Source: Limisphaerales bacterium (GTDB lineage: Bacteria > Verrucomicrobiota > Verrucomicrobiia > Limisphaerales > UBA11358). Taken from it: DNA of 7,912 nucleotides. Of this stretch, positions 1 through 7,110 are shown piece after piece. The stretch's first letter is position 1, and each line of letters begins with the position of its first letter. Position numbers and translations under genes: made by a program. A model generated the notes under the pieces. That model did not search any database. It had not been told where the DNA came from and saw only the letters and a list, made by a program, of their open reading frames with translations. Location of the stretch: contig DAIDJC010000097.1 in NCBI GenBank assembly GCA_027451565.1, positions 1 through 7,912 on the forward strand, read 5' to 3'.

Positions 1-680
1 ATGGGGGGCTTCTTTACGAGTCCTACAACTCAGGAGCGACATGGACTGCTGAATCCAATTCAACCATCGAGAATTGGGCTTCCATTGCTTCGTCAGCCGA
101 TGGCAGTCACTTGGCGGCGGTGGTCTATGGCGGCAAAGTGTGGACATCTTCCAATGGCGGTTCCACCTGGACCCAGCAAAACTCATCTCCCACTGGCAAT
201 TGGATTTCGATTGCCTCCTCATCGGATGGAAGCAAGCTGGTGATGGTGAGCACATCAGGTTTGGTTGAATTATCCAATGATGGGGGAGTATCGTGGAGGG
301 CCGCCAGTGGTTTGCCTTCCATCGCCTGGCAACACGTCGCCTGCTCCGCAGATGCCAACACCATTTATTTGGTAGCCAATGGCGGTGGCATTTATGCCTC
401 TGCCAACAACGGCCTGACCTGGTTCGCCGAACCTGTTCCCTCCGAACACTGGACTACCATAGCCTGCTCCGCTGACGGTTCCGTGGCTGATGCAGCGTAT
501 GCAGTTACCAGCGCATCGGGAGGGATTTATCGCTCCATGGTGAAAAACCAGATGGTGACCACCACCACGAGCACGTCTGGCTATTTATCCGGAGGGCAGG
601 GGGATGCCGTTGAATTGCAATACATCGGCAATGGACAATTCATGGCCCTGACTGTTACTGGCTCCGTGTGGGCCAATTAA
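1..680 (+). CDS. Secreted-type Asp-box (BNR/sialidase-like) beta-propeller protein, 5' partial
   Basis: The reading frame is open from the left edge (first full codon at 3) to TAA at 678-680, giving 225 visible residues; the true start and any signal peptide lie outside the window. The sequence is built of a repeat of about 42 residues: a tryptophan, then an 'IASSADG'-like strand, a G-G turn and an Asp-box of the form S-x-x-x-G-x-[ST]-W. Asp-boxes end at W14, W56, W98 and W140 of the visible part. After the last repeat comes a Thr/Ser-rich linker and a short C-terminal segment containing LQYIGNGQF. Such proteins fold as beta-propellers, as in sialidases and Vps10-like proteins, but the repeat alone does not show catalysis; no sialidase Arg triad can be judged from this fragment. 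Large extracellular proteins of this style are common in Verrucomicrobiota (recalled knowledge). The exact role is unknown. In-frame TTG/GTG codons near 111-120 lie inside a repeat and are not credible starts. Confidence 0.82.
   Translation, partial: GGLLYESYNSGATWTAESNSTIENWASIASSADGSHLAAVVYGGKVWTSSNGGSTWTQQNSSPTGNWISIASSSDGSKLVMVSTSGLVELSNDGGVSWRAASGLPSIAWQHVACSADANTIYLVANGGGIYASANNGLTWFAEPVPSEHWTTIACSADGSVADAAYAVTSASGGIYRSMVKNQMVTTTTSTSGYLSGGQGDAVELQYIGNGQFMALTVTGSVWAN
75..449 (+). repeat. Tandem protein-level Asp-box repeats (about 126 bp per unit)
   Basis: Three consecutive coding units begin at the conserved Trp codons at 75, 201 and 327, with a fourth, diverged unit from 450. Units are 42, 42 and 41 residues long. 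Each carries W-x-x-[IV]-A-[SC]-S-x-D followed by an Asp-box (SSNGGSTW, SNDGGVSW, SANNGLTW). A further Asp-box, SYNSGATW, precedes them at nt 21-44. The similarity is clear in protein but weak in DNA, so these are old structural repeats (propeller blades), not recent duplications. Confidence 0.7.
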
Positions 681-789
681 TGTTAGGTCCATTACCGCCC
701 ATCGTACCGGCTTGGGCAGGCAGACTCCTGGTTTTGTCCTTGGAAGTCGGCAGTTGAAAGTTTTTCTGCATAATTCATTGGCTTTCCAT

Positions 790-817
790 TTGACGATTGA
801 ACAATCAAGGCTAATGT
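790..817 (+). promoter_or_regulatory. Possible promoter with a small palindrome upstream of the PQQ-type dehydrogenase gene
   Basis: TTGACG (790-795) resembles a -35 box, and TAATGT (812-817) lies 16 bp downstream as a poor -10 match (3 of 6). Between them sits a perfect short inverted repeat, GATTG-aa-CAATC (795-806), which could be an operator half-pair. Transcription would begin only a few bases before the GTG start at 834. The rest of the 681-833 gap shows nothing else convincing. This is weak, consensus-only evidence. Confidence 0.18.
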
Positions 818-833
818 TGTTCCGGAATAGGAC

Positions 834-3749
834 GTGAAATACTTAAAGAAGTTCTCAAGGTGGAATTCCAGGTGGTTTTCCATGATTTTGTTAATGGGGG
901 GAATGGTATGCCATTTTCAATCTCAGGCGCGGCCCTATGGAATGGACGCGATCAAACAGAACGGTCCCTATTTGGATGGCTTGCTGCCCGAAGTGGCCCC
1001 GGTGATATCTGGCAACTGGACCGCTGTGGTGGCGTTTACAAAGCTTCTTTTCACCAATTCAGTGGGTTTGGCGCCTGTTCCGGACACCGATCTTTTGTGC
1101 GTCTGGGAGAGGGAGGGCAGGGTTTGGGTTTTTGAGAACAAGCCGGATGTCAAAACCAAGACCCTTGTTTTGGATGTCCATAACCAGTGCCAGGGATGGG
1201 ATGATTCCGGACTTTTGGGTGTGGCATTCCACCCTGGATTTGCCACCAATCACCTCATGTTTGTTTATTATACTTGGGTGAATCCTGGAACCGTGGCGGG
1301 AGATGCGTACACCCGACCCAATCCGGTGCTGCCCAATACCTATCATGACCGGTTGGAGAGCTACAATTTGGACTCCAACATGGTGGCGGACCCTAAATCC
1401 GTGCGCATTTTTGTGGATTTGACCAACCAGACGGTCTGGCACCATGGCGGCGGGATGTTTTTTCATCCCAAAAATGGTCTTCTTTATTATACGGATGGCG
1501 ACAATTCGGTGGGGGACAACGATCAAATCATCAATAAAAGCCTTTACTCTGGAGTGTTTCGCATAGACGTGGACTGCCGCGGAGGCTCGTTCAGCCATCC
1601 TCCGCCGCGTCAGCCTGTGAACGGGTTCACAGCCCACTATTTCATTCCCAACGACAATCCTTTCGTGGGGCAGTCCAATGTGTTGGAGGAGTTTTTCTGC
1701 CTGGGATTGCGCAGCCCCCACCGCATGACCATTGATCCACCCACCGGGAACATTTTCATTGGCGACGTGGGGCAGAGCGCCCGTGAGGAGATTGACCTGA
1801 TCAGGCCTGGGGAATCCGGCCTGAATTTTCAATGGAATTATTGCGAGGGGAATCTGGGGGAGATGAAATCTCCGTACATAGGCATCAGCCGGGGGCCGCT
1901 CCTGGATTACCCGCACACGGATGGCAGGGCGGTGATCGGGGGGTATGTTTACCGTGGAAGCCGATTTGCGGCGGACCTGGGTGGCAAATACATTTTTGGG
2001 GACAATGTTTTTCGGACCGTTTGGGCCATGGATGAAACCGCCACGCCTCCGCAAAAGAAGCTGCTTTGCGTGATGCCCAAGGGAACCGGCCCCAATTCTG
2101 GAACCGATTACACCGGTCTTTCCTCATTTGGCGTGGATGCCAGCGGGGAGATTTATTTTTGCCAGATGAGCAGCGTGGGAGGCTCCATTTACACATTGCG
2201 GCGCGGTGGTCCGCCACCGCCCAAAAAATTCCTTCCCCCACATTTGTCCGACTTGGGCATCATGGAGGATATGCAGTCTCTTCGCCCGGCGGCATTTTTG
2301 ATGCCCTATGGTGTGAATTCACCGCTGTGGTCGGACGGCGCGGTGAAACAACGATGGATTGACCTTCCCAAGGGCGGCAAAATAGACCGGTCCAATGACG
2401 AGCAATGGTCTTTCCCTGCGGGAACAGTTTTTGTCAAAAATTTTTCCATGCCTGTGGATGAATCCAATAGCAATGTTTTGCGGCGTCTTGAAACCCGGGT
2501 GCTGATACGCGATGCCAGCGGGGGAGTTTATGGAGGCAGCTACAAATGGCGGGCCGATAATTCTGATGCGGACCTGGTCAACAGCGGCACAAATGAGACC
2601 CTTGAAATCAAGACTTCCGGTGGCGGGATACGCAAGCAGAACTGGTTTTACCCTGGCAAACAGGATTGCCTCACCTGCCACACACCTGTTTCGGGAGGTG
2701 TTCTGGGAATCAAGACTGGTCAATTGAATGGCAATTACAAATACGACACCGGGATTGTGGATAACCAGTTGCGTGTTTGGAACCACCTGGGCTGGTTCAA
2801 AAAGCCCATCATGGAAATCGGCATCAATTACATGCCCAGATTTGTGTCTGTCTCCGACACGCATGCCTTGTTGAGAGACCGGGTGCGGTCTTACTTGGAC
2901 GCCAATTGTTCGCAATGCCATCGCCCAGGAGGCGCGGAAGCCTTTTTTGATGCCCGATACTCCACGCCGCTGGCCCGGCAGAACATCATCAATGGCCCTG
3001 TGGCAAACCAGCTTGGCGTTTCTGGCGCCAGGGTGGTGGTTCCCCAAAACCTGGGCAAATCCATCCTATATATGCGGCTGGCCATGATCGGAAACAATCA
3101 AATGCCGCCCCTGGCCAAGAATGTCGTGGATGACAAGGCTGTGGCCGCTTTCATGGATTGGATCAGCTCCATGCCGATCAAATCCGCTCCCCTTCCGGGA
3201 GGGTGGACCAATCAGGATATTGGGCCTGTGGGGATTTCCGGGGAAGCCAGCTATTTAAATGGCAGGTTCAACCTGCTTGGCTCTGGAAATGATATTTGGG
3301 GCTATGCCGATGGCTGCCAGTTTGCCTATCACACATTGAACGGAAACGGCCAGATTGTGGCCCGCGTTATTTCCATGCAATACACGGATCCGTGGGCCAA
3401 GGTCGGGGTGATGATGCGTGAAAGTGAAGCTCCGGATTCCAGGAATGTGTTGGTGGCGCTGAGTGGGCAGGGTGGGTCCACCATGCAATGGCGGCCCATT
3501 GGCGGCGACCGGACATCTGGCAGCGTGGATGGTCCCCCGGCCAAGCTCCCCTACTGGGTGAAATTGGTCCGCATGAATGACACCTTCACAGGTTATCTGT
3601 CAAAGGATGGCAAGACCTGGCAGCAGGTGGGGCAGACTGTAATGCCTCTCAAAAAACGTTTGATCGTGGGTCTGGCCATTTCTTCACACGATAATACAAT
3701 GTTGAACTCCTCGCTTTTTGACCAGGTCAGGCTCTCGGGCAAACCCTGA
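834..3749 (+). CDS. Exported PQQ-type glucose/sorbosone dehydrogenase-like protein fused to a di-CxxCH heme region and a concanavalin-A-like C-terminal domain
   Basis: 971 residues. The GTG start at 834 is chosen because it gives a full signal peptide: basic n-region (KYLKK..R..R), hydrophobic core at residues 17-28, likely cleavage after A32 (SQA). The ATG at codon 17 would remove the charged part. Residues about 62-457 match the glucose/sorbosone dehydrogenase six-bladed propeller: HHGGG at 203-207 (family catalytic His region), GLRSPHR at 290-297 (the counterpart of GHRNPQ), GDVGQ at 310-314. A proline-rich linker (458-466) leads to a region like the HNE_0200/SO2930-type heme proteins, with LWSDGA at 498-503, CLTCH at 612-616 and CSQCH at 692-696. 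M757 in MPPL is a likely axial ligand of one heme. Residues about 796-968 resemble DUF1349/concanavalin-A-like beta-sandwich domains and may bind carbohydrate. Expected role: periplasmic or extracellular oxidation of a sugar or other alcohol with electrons passed to the hemes. Substrate and PQQ use are inferred. No PQQ synthesis genes are nearby. Confidence 0.9.
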   Translation: MKYLKKFSRWNSRWFSMILLMGGMVCHFQSQARPYGMDAIKQNGPYLDGLLPEVAPVISGNWTAVVAFTKLLFTNSVGLAPVPDTDLLCVWEREGRVWVFENKPDVKTKTLVLDVHNQCQGWDDSGLLGVAFHPGFATNHLMFVYYTWVNPGTVAGDAYTRPNPVLPNTYHDRLESYNLDSNMVADPKSVRIFVDLTNQTVWHHGGGMFFHPKNGLLYYTDGDNSVGDNDQIINKSLYSGVFRIDVDCRGGSFSHPPPRQPVNGFTAHYFIPNDNPFVGQSNVLEEFFCLGLRSPHRMTIDPPTGNIFIGDVGQSAREEIDLIRPGESGLNFQWNYCEGNLGEMKSPYIGISRGPLLDYPHTDGRAVIGGYVYRGSRFAADLGGKYIFGDNVFRTVWAMDETATPPQKKLLCVMPKGTGPNSGTDYTGLSSFGVDASGEIYFCQMSSVGGSIYTLRRGGPPPPKKFLPPHLSDLGIMEDMQSLRPAAFLMPYGVNSPLWSDGAVKQRWIDLPKGGKIDRSNDEQWSFPAGTVFVKNFSMPVDESNSNVLRRLETRVLIRDASGGVYGGSYKWRADNSDADLVNSGTNETLEIKTSGGGIRKQNWFYPGKQDCLTCHTPVSGGVLGIKTGQLNGNYKYDTGIVDNQLRVWNHLGWFKKPIMEIGINYMPRFVSVSDTHALLRDRVRSYLDANCSQCHRPGGAEAFFDARYSTPLARQNIINGPVANQLGVSGARVVVPQNLGKSILYMRLAMIGNNQMPPLAKNVVDDKAVAAFMDWISSMPIKSAPLPGGWTNQDIGPVGISGEASYLNGRFNLLGSGNDIWGYADGCQFAYHTLNGNGQIVARVISMQYTDPWAKVGVMMRESEAPDSRNVLVALSGQGGSTMQWRPIGGDRTSGSVDGPPAKLPYWVKLVRMNDTFTGYLSKDGKTWQQVGQTVMPLKKRLIVGLAISSHDNTMLNSSLFDQVRLSGKP
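2667..2681 (+). other. First c-type heme attachment motif (CLTCH)
   Basis: Codons for C612-L-T-C615-H616 encode a CxxCH motif for covalent heme c binding. It is followed by a VLGIKTGQLN segment, the arrangement I recall for the heme region of HNE_0200-type proteins. The distal ligand of this heme is not evident from sequence alone. Confidence 0.8.
2907..2921 (+). other. Second c-type heme attachment motif (CSQCH)
   Basis: Codons for C692-S-Q-C695-H696 form a second CxxCH. About 60 residues later, NQMPPL (M757, codon at 3102-3104) supplies the usual Met ligand of a class I-like cytochrome c. The spacing is typical of a single cytochrome c domain. Confidence 0.85.
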
Positions 3750-3884
3750 GAGGTGTAGGCCTTTTTTAAACCTGGAAGGAGTCTGCTCCAGTGGCGATTG
3801 GGGTGGAATGGTCTCAGGGCGCTTTGCGTGGGATGTCTCCGCCCGGCTCCTGAACCTGAAAGGAATTTCAAATTCATATTTGTC

Positions 3885-3912
3885 TTGTTCCAAAGAGGTT
3901 GTCCTTCATATT
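3885..3912 (+). promoter_or_regulatory. Possible promoter for the GH28 gene
   Basis: TTGTTC (3885-3890) and CATATT (3907-3912), 16 bp apart, form a modest sigma70-like pair. Transcription would start near 3919, consistent with translation from the ATG at 3935 and not from the TTG at 3899. The rest of the 3750-3934 gap holds only weak signals: a poor GAGAGG/CCTTTT stem running into T6 (3748-3767), which could be a weak terminator of the upstream gene, and a small TGAAA-GGAA-TTTCA hairpin (3857-3870). Consensus matching only. Confidence 0.2.
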
Positions 3913-3934
3913 TTCCAGAAACAACACATTCCTT

Positions 3935-5500
3935 ATGGCTTTTTTATCTGCCCGTGATTGGTGTCTCTGCATCCTCCTTGCGATTTCATGCTTTGCATGC
4001 CCAGCATGGGCCGGCCAGGCGGTGTCTGGTCATAACCCGGATCGTTTTGATGTGCGGGATTTTGGCGCCACAGGAGATGGTCTGCACCTGGACAGCCCTG
4101 CCATCAACCAAGCCATCGCCGCCGCAGCCGGGACGGGGGGAGGAACGGTTTATGTGCCCGCTGGAACTTATTTGTGCGGTTCCATCCACCTGCAAAGCAA
4201 CATTCACCTGGAGGTGGAAGCCGGTGCAACCATATTAGGGGCGCCGCAGTCAATGGGGGCCTATGATGAGACCGAACCATATAATTTGGGCGGATTTCAA
4301 GATGGCGGGCATTGTTATTTTCATAACAGCCTGATCTGGGGCGAAAACCTGACCAACGTTTTCATCACCGGGCAGGGGATGATCAACGGAGGCGGGATGG
4401 TGGCCTCGGACAAAATCCTGGACAGGATGTGCGGGTTCAACCAGAACCATCCTTCAACCAATCCCGGGAAGCTGCCGCCTGTGCGCCTTGGAAACAAGGC
4501 CATCGCGCTGAAATTATGCCGCAACGTCCTGATTCGCGATGTCACCATTTTTCATGGGGGCCATTTTGCCATTCTTGTCACAGGTTGTGACGATCTTACG
4601 GTGGATAATGTCACCATGGACACGGATCGGGACGGGATTGATATAGACTGCTGCCGCAACACCATGGTGAGCAATTGCAGGATCAATTCACCCAACGATG
4701 ATGGGTTGTGCCCCAAAAGCACATTTGTGCTGGGGCGCATCCAGCCCACGGAAAACCTGACGATTGTCAATTGCCAGGTCTCAGGATTCAAGGAGGGGAC
4801 GCTGCTGGACGGCACTGAACAGCCCAGCAAAAATCATAATGGGCGAATCAAATTCGGGACAGAATCCAGCGGGGGATTCAGGAACTGCACCGTGGCCAAC
4901 TGCACTTTCCGGGATTGCCGCGGACTGGCGCTGGAGGAAGTGGACGGGGCTTTGATGTCCGATATTACCATCAACAACCTGACCATGCTGAATGTGTACG
5001 ATTATGCCATTTACATCACCACGGGAGAAAGAAACCGGACGCCGAATTTGCAAACTTTAAGCCGAGGAAGGAATATTCTCATATCCAATGTGATTGCGGA
5101 CAAAGTGGGCGCCATGAGCGGCATTCAAATCATGGGCCTGCCCACGCAGCCAGTTCAGGGCGTAAGGCTCAGCAACATCCAGTTGATCAGTTGCGGAGGA
5201 GGAACCCAAGCTGACGCGGGCCGGCAGCCGGAGGAACTAGGCGTGGGTTATCCAGAGCCCAATAAATTGGGGACCATGCCCGCTTACGGCATATTTGCGC
5301 GGCACGCGGAGGACCTTGAGCTTTCAGACATTCATTTGAGCTTCGAGACCAATGATGACCGTCCGGCAGCCATGTTCACGGATGTTCGGGGGCTGGATAT
5401 GGACCATATTGCGGCTCAGACCGCCTCAGGCGTGCCGCCCGTGAAGATGGGGGCCGGGGTGGAACAGGTGACCATTCGCAATTCGCCAGGAATACCCTGA
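3935..5500 (+). CDS. Secreted glycoside hydrolase family 28 (polygalacturonase-type) right-handed beta-helix protein
   Basis: 521 residues from the ATG at 3935. A TTG start at 3899 would add 12 residues, but it lacks a usable ribosome site and the ATG already gives a good signal peptide (hydrophobic residues 11-20, cleavage after AWA at 26). The N-terminal FDVRDFGATGDG (38-49), a GGGTVYVPAG-type strand and GATILGA form the pectate-lyase-3-like start of a beta-helix. The central part has GH28 signatures: DGIDID (233-238), matching the NTDGID motif, and NDDG (254-257), matching the catalytic Asp pair. The GHG His motif is not seen; its place appears to be taken by GRIKFGTES (303-311), followed by RGLALEEVDG where RIK usually lies. 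I recall this as a recurrent GH28 subgroup of Bacteroidota and Verrucomicrobiota. Expected action: hydrolysis of galacturonic-acid linkages in pectin or a related polymer outside the cytoplasm. The precise substrate is unknown. It ends 250 bp before the convergent xylA. Confidence 0.9.
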   Translation: MAFLSARDWCLCILLAISCFACPAWAGQAVSGHNPDRFDVRDFGATGDGLHLDSPAINQAIAAAAGTGGGTVYVPAGTYLCGSIHLQSNIHLEVEAGATILGAPQSMGAYDETEPYNLGGFQDGGHCYFHNSLIWGENLTNVFITGQGMINGGGMVASDKILDRMCGFNQNHPSTNPGKLPPVRLGNKAIALKLCRNVLIRDVTIFHGGHFAILVTGCDDLTVDNVTMDTDRDGIDIDCCRNTMVSNCRINSPNDDGLCPKSTFVLGRIQPTENLTIVNCQVSGFKEGTLLDGTEQPSKNHNGRIKFGTESSGGFRNCTVANCTFRDCRGLALEEVDGALMSDITINNLTMLNVYDYAIYITTGERNRTPNLQTLSRGRNILISNVIADKVGAMSGIQIMGLPTQPVQGVRLSNIQLISCGGGTQADAGRQPEELGVGYPEPNKLGTMPAYGIFARHAEDLELSDIHLSFETNDDRPAAMFTDVRGLDMDHIAAQTASGVPPVKMGAGVEQVTIRNSPGIP

Positions 5501-5522
5501 GATGTGCCTGAGGGGGTGCTGC

Positions 5523-5544
5523 TCCAGCCGGCCTTCCGGCTGGA
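5523..5544 (+). terminator. Terminator-like hairpin after the GH28 gene
   Basis: A perfect 9-bp stem, TCCAGCCGG-cctt-CCGGCTGGA, with a 4-nt loop begins 22 nt after the GH28 stop codon. It is GC-rich and well placed to end the transcript, but no T-run follows, so it is not a classic rho-independent terminator. It may instead protect the 3' end or be a dispersed palindromic unit. Confidence 0.45.
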
Positions 5545-5633
5545 TGAAACGGACGGAAGGGAACAGCCAGGGGTGAGGTTGCCTTAAACCCGATAAATGA
5601 AATTCAAAAGGCCAATCTGACCCAATTTGCCGG

Positions 5634-5704
5634 GCGGAAACTCATTGGAAAAATCTCACCAGACCGTTTCGGGTATGGTTTCGATTATTCCAAAGAGTTT
5701 CCGC
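5634..5704. repeat. 71-bp imperfect palindrome (22-bp arms, 20/22 matching) in the convergent GH28/xylA gap
   Basis: The left arm (5634-5655) begins GCGGAAACTC and the right arm (5683-5704) ends GAGTTTCCGC. The arms pair over 22 bp with two single mismatches (5644/5694 and 5651/5687). Inside, after a small asymmetric internal loop, 5658-5665 can pair with 5672-5679 with one mismatch (5662/5675), leaving a 6-nt loop. Nearly the whole element can therefore fold as one long hairpin. In minus-strand RNA the two outer mismatches become U-U, which are milder than the A-A pairs on the plus strand; that favours a role in the xylA transcript, whose stop lies 46 bp away. No T-run flanks it. Candidate roles are a bidirectional terminator, a 3'-end stabiliser or a small non-autonomous palindromic (MITE/REP-like) element. 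The rest of 5501-5750 holds no credible gene. Confidence 0.75.
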
Positions 5705-5750
5705 ACCAGCATCTTGCCGCATCCTGACCATTTCAATTTCGCTTTTCGAG

Positions 5751-7064
5751 TTAAATGAACTCGTTGATGAGGTTTTCCAGCATCTCCTGCCGCCCGCTCG
5801 CGCTGGGTGCGGCATCGCCTTGCTTTAACATGTAGGTTTCAAGCTCGGCGAATCCGGCGCGTCCGGATTCGATTTTTGCGCCTATTCCGGAATCCCAAGA
5901 GGCATACCTGTCCCGGACAAAAGCATCCAGGCGCCCGTCCTTGCGGATGGCAGCGGCTGTTTTCAATCCTCGTGCAAAGGCATCCATCCCTCCGATATGG
6001 GCATGAAACAAGTCCACAGGTTCAAAACTTTCCCGGCGCACTTTGGCGTCGAAGTTGACTCCCCCGGTGGCCAGGCCCCCGAATTTGAGCAGGCTCAGCA
6101 TGATCTGGGTGGTGAGATAAACATTTGTGGGGAATTGATCGGTGTCCCAGCCCAGCAATTCATCCCCTGTGTTGGCATCAATGGACCCCAAAGCCCCGGC
6201 TGATCCGGCCACTTCCAGTTCATGCTGCATGGAATGACCCGCAAGGGTGGCATGGTTGGTTTCAATGTTCAATTTGAAGTGATCCATCAGGTCGTGCTCA
6301 CGTAAAAAATTAAGGCATGCGGCGGCATCCGAATCATATTGGTGTTTGGTGGGTTCCTTGGGCTTTGGCTCAATATAAAACTGGCCCTTGAACCCCAGCT
6401 TCTTTTTGTAAGCCACGGCCATGTGGAGGAAGCGCGCCAAATGCTCCTGCTCACGCTTCAGATCAGTGTTCAAGAGGGTCATGTAGCCCTCGCGCCCGCC
6501 CCAGAAGGTGTAGCCGGCGCCTTTTAGGTCATGCGTCACTTCCATGGCTTTCTTCACTTGGGCTGCCGCAAACGCAAAAACATCCGCATTGCAACTGGTT
6601 GAGGCGCCGTGCACAAATCGAGGATGGGAAAACAGGTTTGCAGTTCCCCAGAGCAGGCGGATTCCGGTGCGGGCCTGTTCCTCTTTCAATGTTTTGGCGA
6701 TGGCATCCAGGTTTTTGTTTGTTTCCCTCAAGTTCGCGCCCTCGGGTGCCACATCGCGGTCGTGCCAGGCATAAAAGGGCACCCCGAGCTTCTCCATGAA
6801 CTCGAATGCCACGCGCACCCGGCGCTGGGCGTTTTCCACGGTTTGGGAGCCATCATCCCAGGGACGCTGCATGGTGCCTGCCCCGAACGGATCGGAACCC
6901 GTTCCGCGGAATGTATGCCAGTAAACCACCGCAAAGCGGAGATGATCCCGCATGGTTTTGCCCTCCACTTTTTCTTCGGCATTGTAATGTTTGAAGGCCA
7001 GTGGATTCCTGGATGTGGGTCCTTCGTATTGAATTTTAGTTATGTTTTTAAACGCAGCGCTCAT
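5751..7064 (-). CDS. xylA: Xylose isomerase
   Basis: 437 residues, the usual length for the longer (class II) xylose isomerases. The enzyme converts D-xylose to D-xylulose, and D-glucose to D-fructose as a side reaction, in the cytoplasm with two divalent metal ions. All known catalytic and metal residues are present at the same numbers as in the E. coli enzyme: H101 and D104 (AWHDRD), E232 and K234 (IEPKPKEPTKHQYD), E268 and H271 (NIETNHATLAGH), D296 (IDAN), D307 and D309 (WDTDQFP), D339 (NFDAK). The start at 7064 gives MSAAFKNITKIQYEGP, the normal N-terminus of the family. No strong ribosome-binding site precedes it. It lies 66 bp downstream of a ROK-family gene on the same strand, so the pair may be cotranscribed or xylA may have its own promoter in the gap. 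No xylulokinase gene is in the window; it may lie elsewhere. Confidence 0.98.
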   Translation of the reverse strand: MSAAFKNITKIQYEGPTSRNPLAFKHYNAEEKVEGKTMRDHLRFAVVYWHTFRGTGSDPFGAGTMQRPWDDGSQTVENAQRRVRVAFEFMEKLGVPFYAWHDRDVAPEGANLRETNKNLDAIAKTLKEEQARTGIRLLWGTANLFSHPRFVHGASTSCNADVFAFAAAQVKKAMEVTHDLKGAGYTFWGGREGYMTLLNTDLKREQEHLARFLHMAVAYKKKLGFKGQFYIEPKPKEPTKHQYDSDAAACLNFLREHDLMDHFKLNIETNHATLAGHSMQHELEVAGSAGALGSIDANTGDELLGWDTDQFPTNVYLTTQIMLSLLKFGGLATGGVNFDAKVRRESFEPVDLFHAHIGGMDAFARGLKTAAAIRKDGRLDAFVRDRYASWDSGIGAKIESGRAGFAELETYMLKQGDAAPSASGRQEMLENLINEFI

Positions 7065-7076
7065 TGTGTTGGTGTG

Positions 7077-7110
7077 TTATGTTTGTTCGGCAATATCCCG
7101 GCGTCGGGAT
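7077..7110. promoter_or_regulatory. Candidate operator region between the ROK gene and xylA
   Basis: The 66-bp gap (7065-7130) contains a perfect inverted repeat, ATCCCG-gcgt-CGGGAT (7095-7110). Next to it on the plus strand, TTATGTTTGTTCGGCAATA (7077-7095) resembles one half of the Bacillus xylO operator as I recall it (a TTTGTTTGG-CAACAAA dyad), though the second half is not present. The site lies 31-46 bp before the xylA start, a suitable place for repression by a ROK/XylR protein. The hairpin has no T-run after it on either strand, so a terminator is less likely. I find no convincing -35/-10 pair in the gap. Confidence 0.3.

Noticed and set aside
75..449. CRISPR-like or recent tandem DNA repeat
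   Set aside because: The periodicity is in the protein (Asp-box blades); the DNA units differ widely and there is no repeat-spacer pattern.
754..774. TTGAAA / CATAAT as a promoter upstream of the dehydrogenase gene
   Set aside because: Both boxes look good alone, but the spacer is only 9 bp, too short for a sigma70 promoter.
834..950. Lipoprotein signal for the dehydrogenase (Cys in the hydrophobic core, GGMVC)
   Set aside because: The residues before the Cys do not fit a lipobox, since Val replaces the small residue at -1; a signal peptidase I site after SQA fits better.
1059..2054. 331-residue open frame on the minus strand inside the dehydrogenase gene
   Set aside because: It lies fully opposite a well-supported gene, is rich in Arg, His, Pro and Ile without any recognisable domain, and looks like a by-product of codon bias on the coding strand.
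2319..3047. 242-residue open frame on the minus strand covering the heme region
   Set aside because: It is antisense to the CxxCH-encoding part of the dehydrogenase, has no family motif and no convincing start signal; treated as a shadow frame.
3899..3934. TTG start adding 12 residues to the GH28 protein
   Set aside because: An AGAGG stretch directly abuts the TTG, too close for a ribosome site, and the ATG at 3935 already gives a normal signal peptide.
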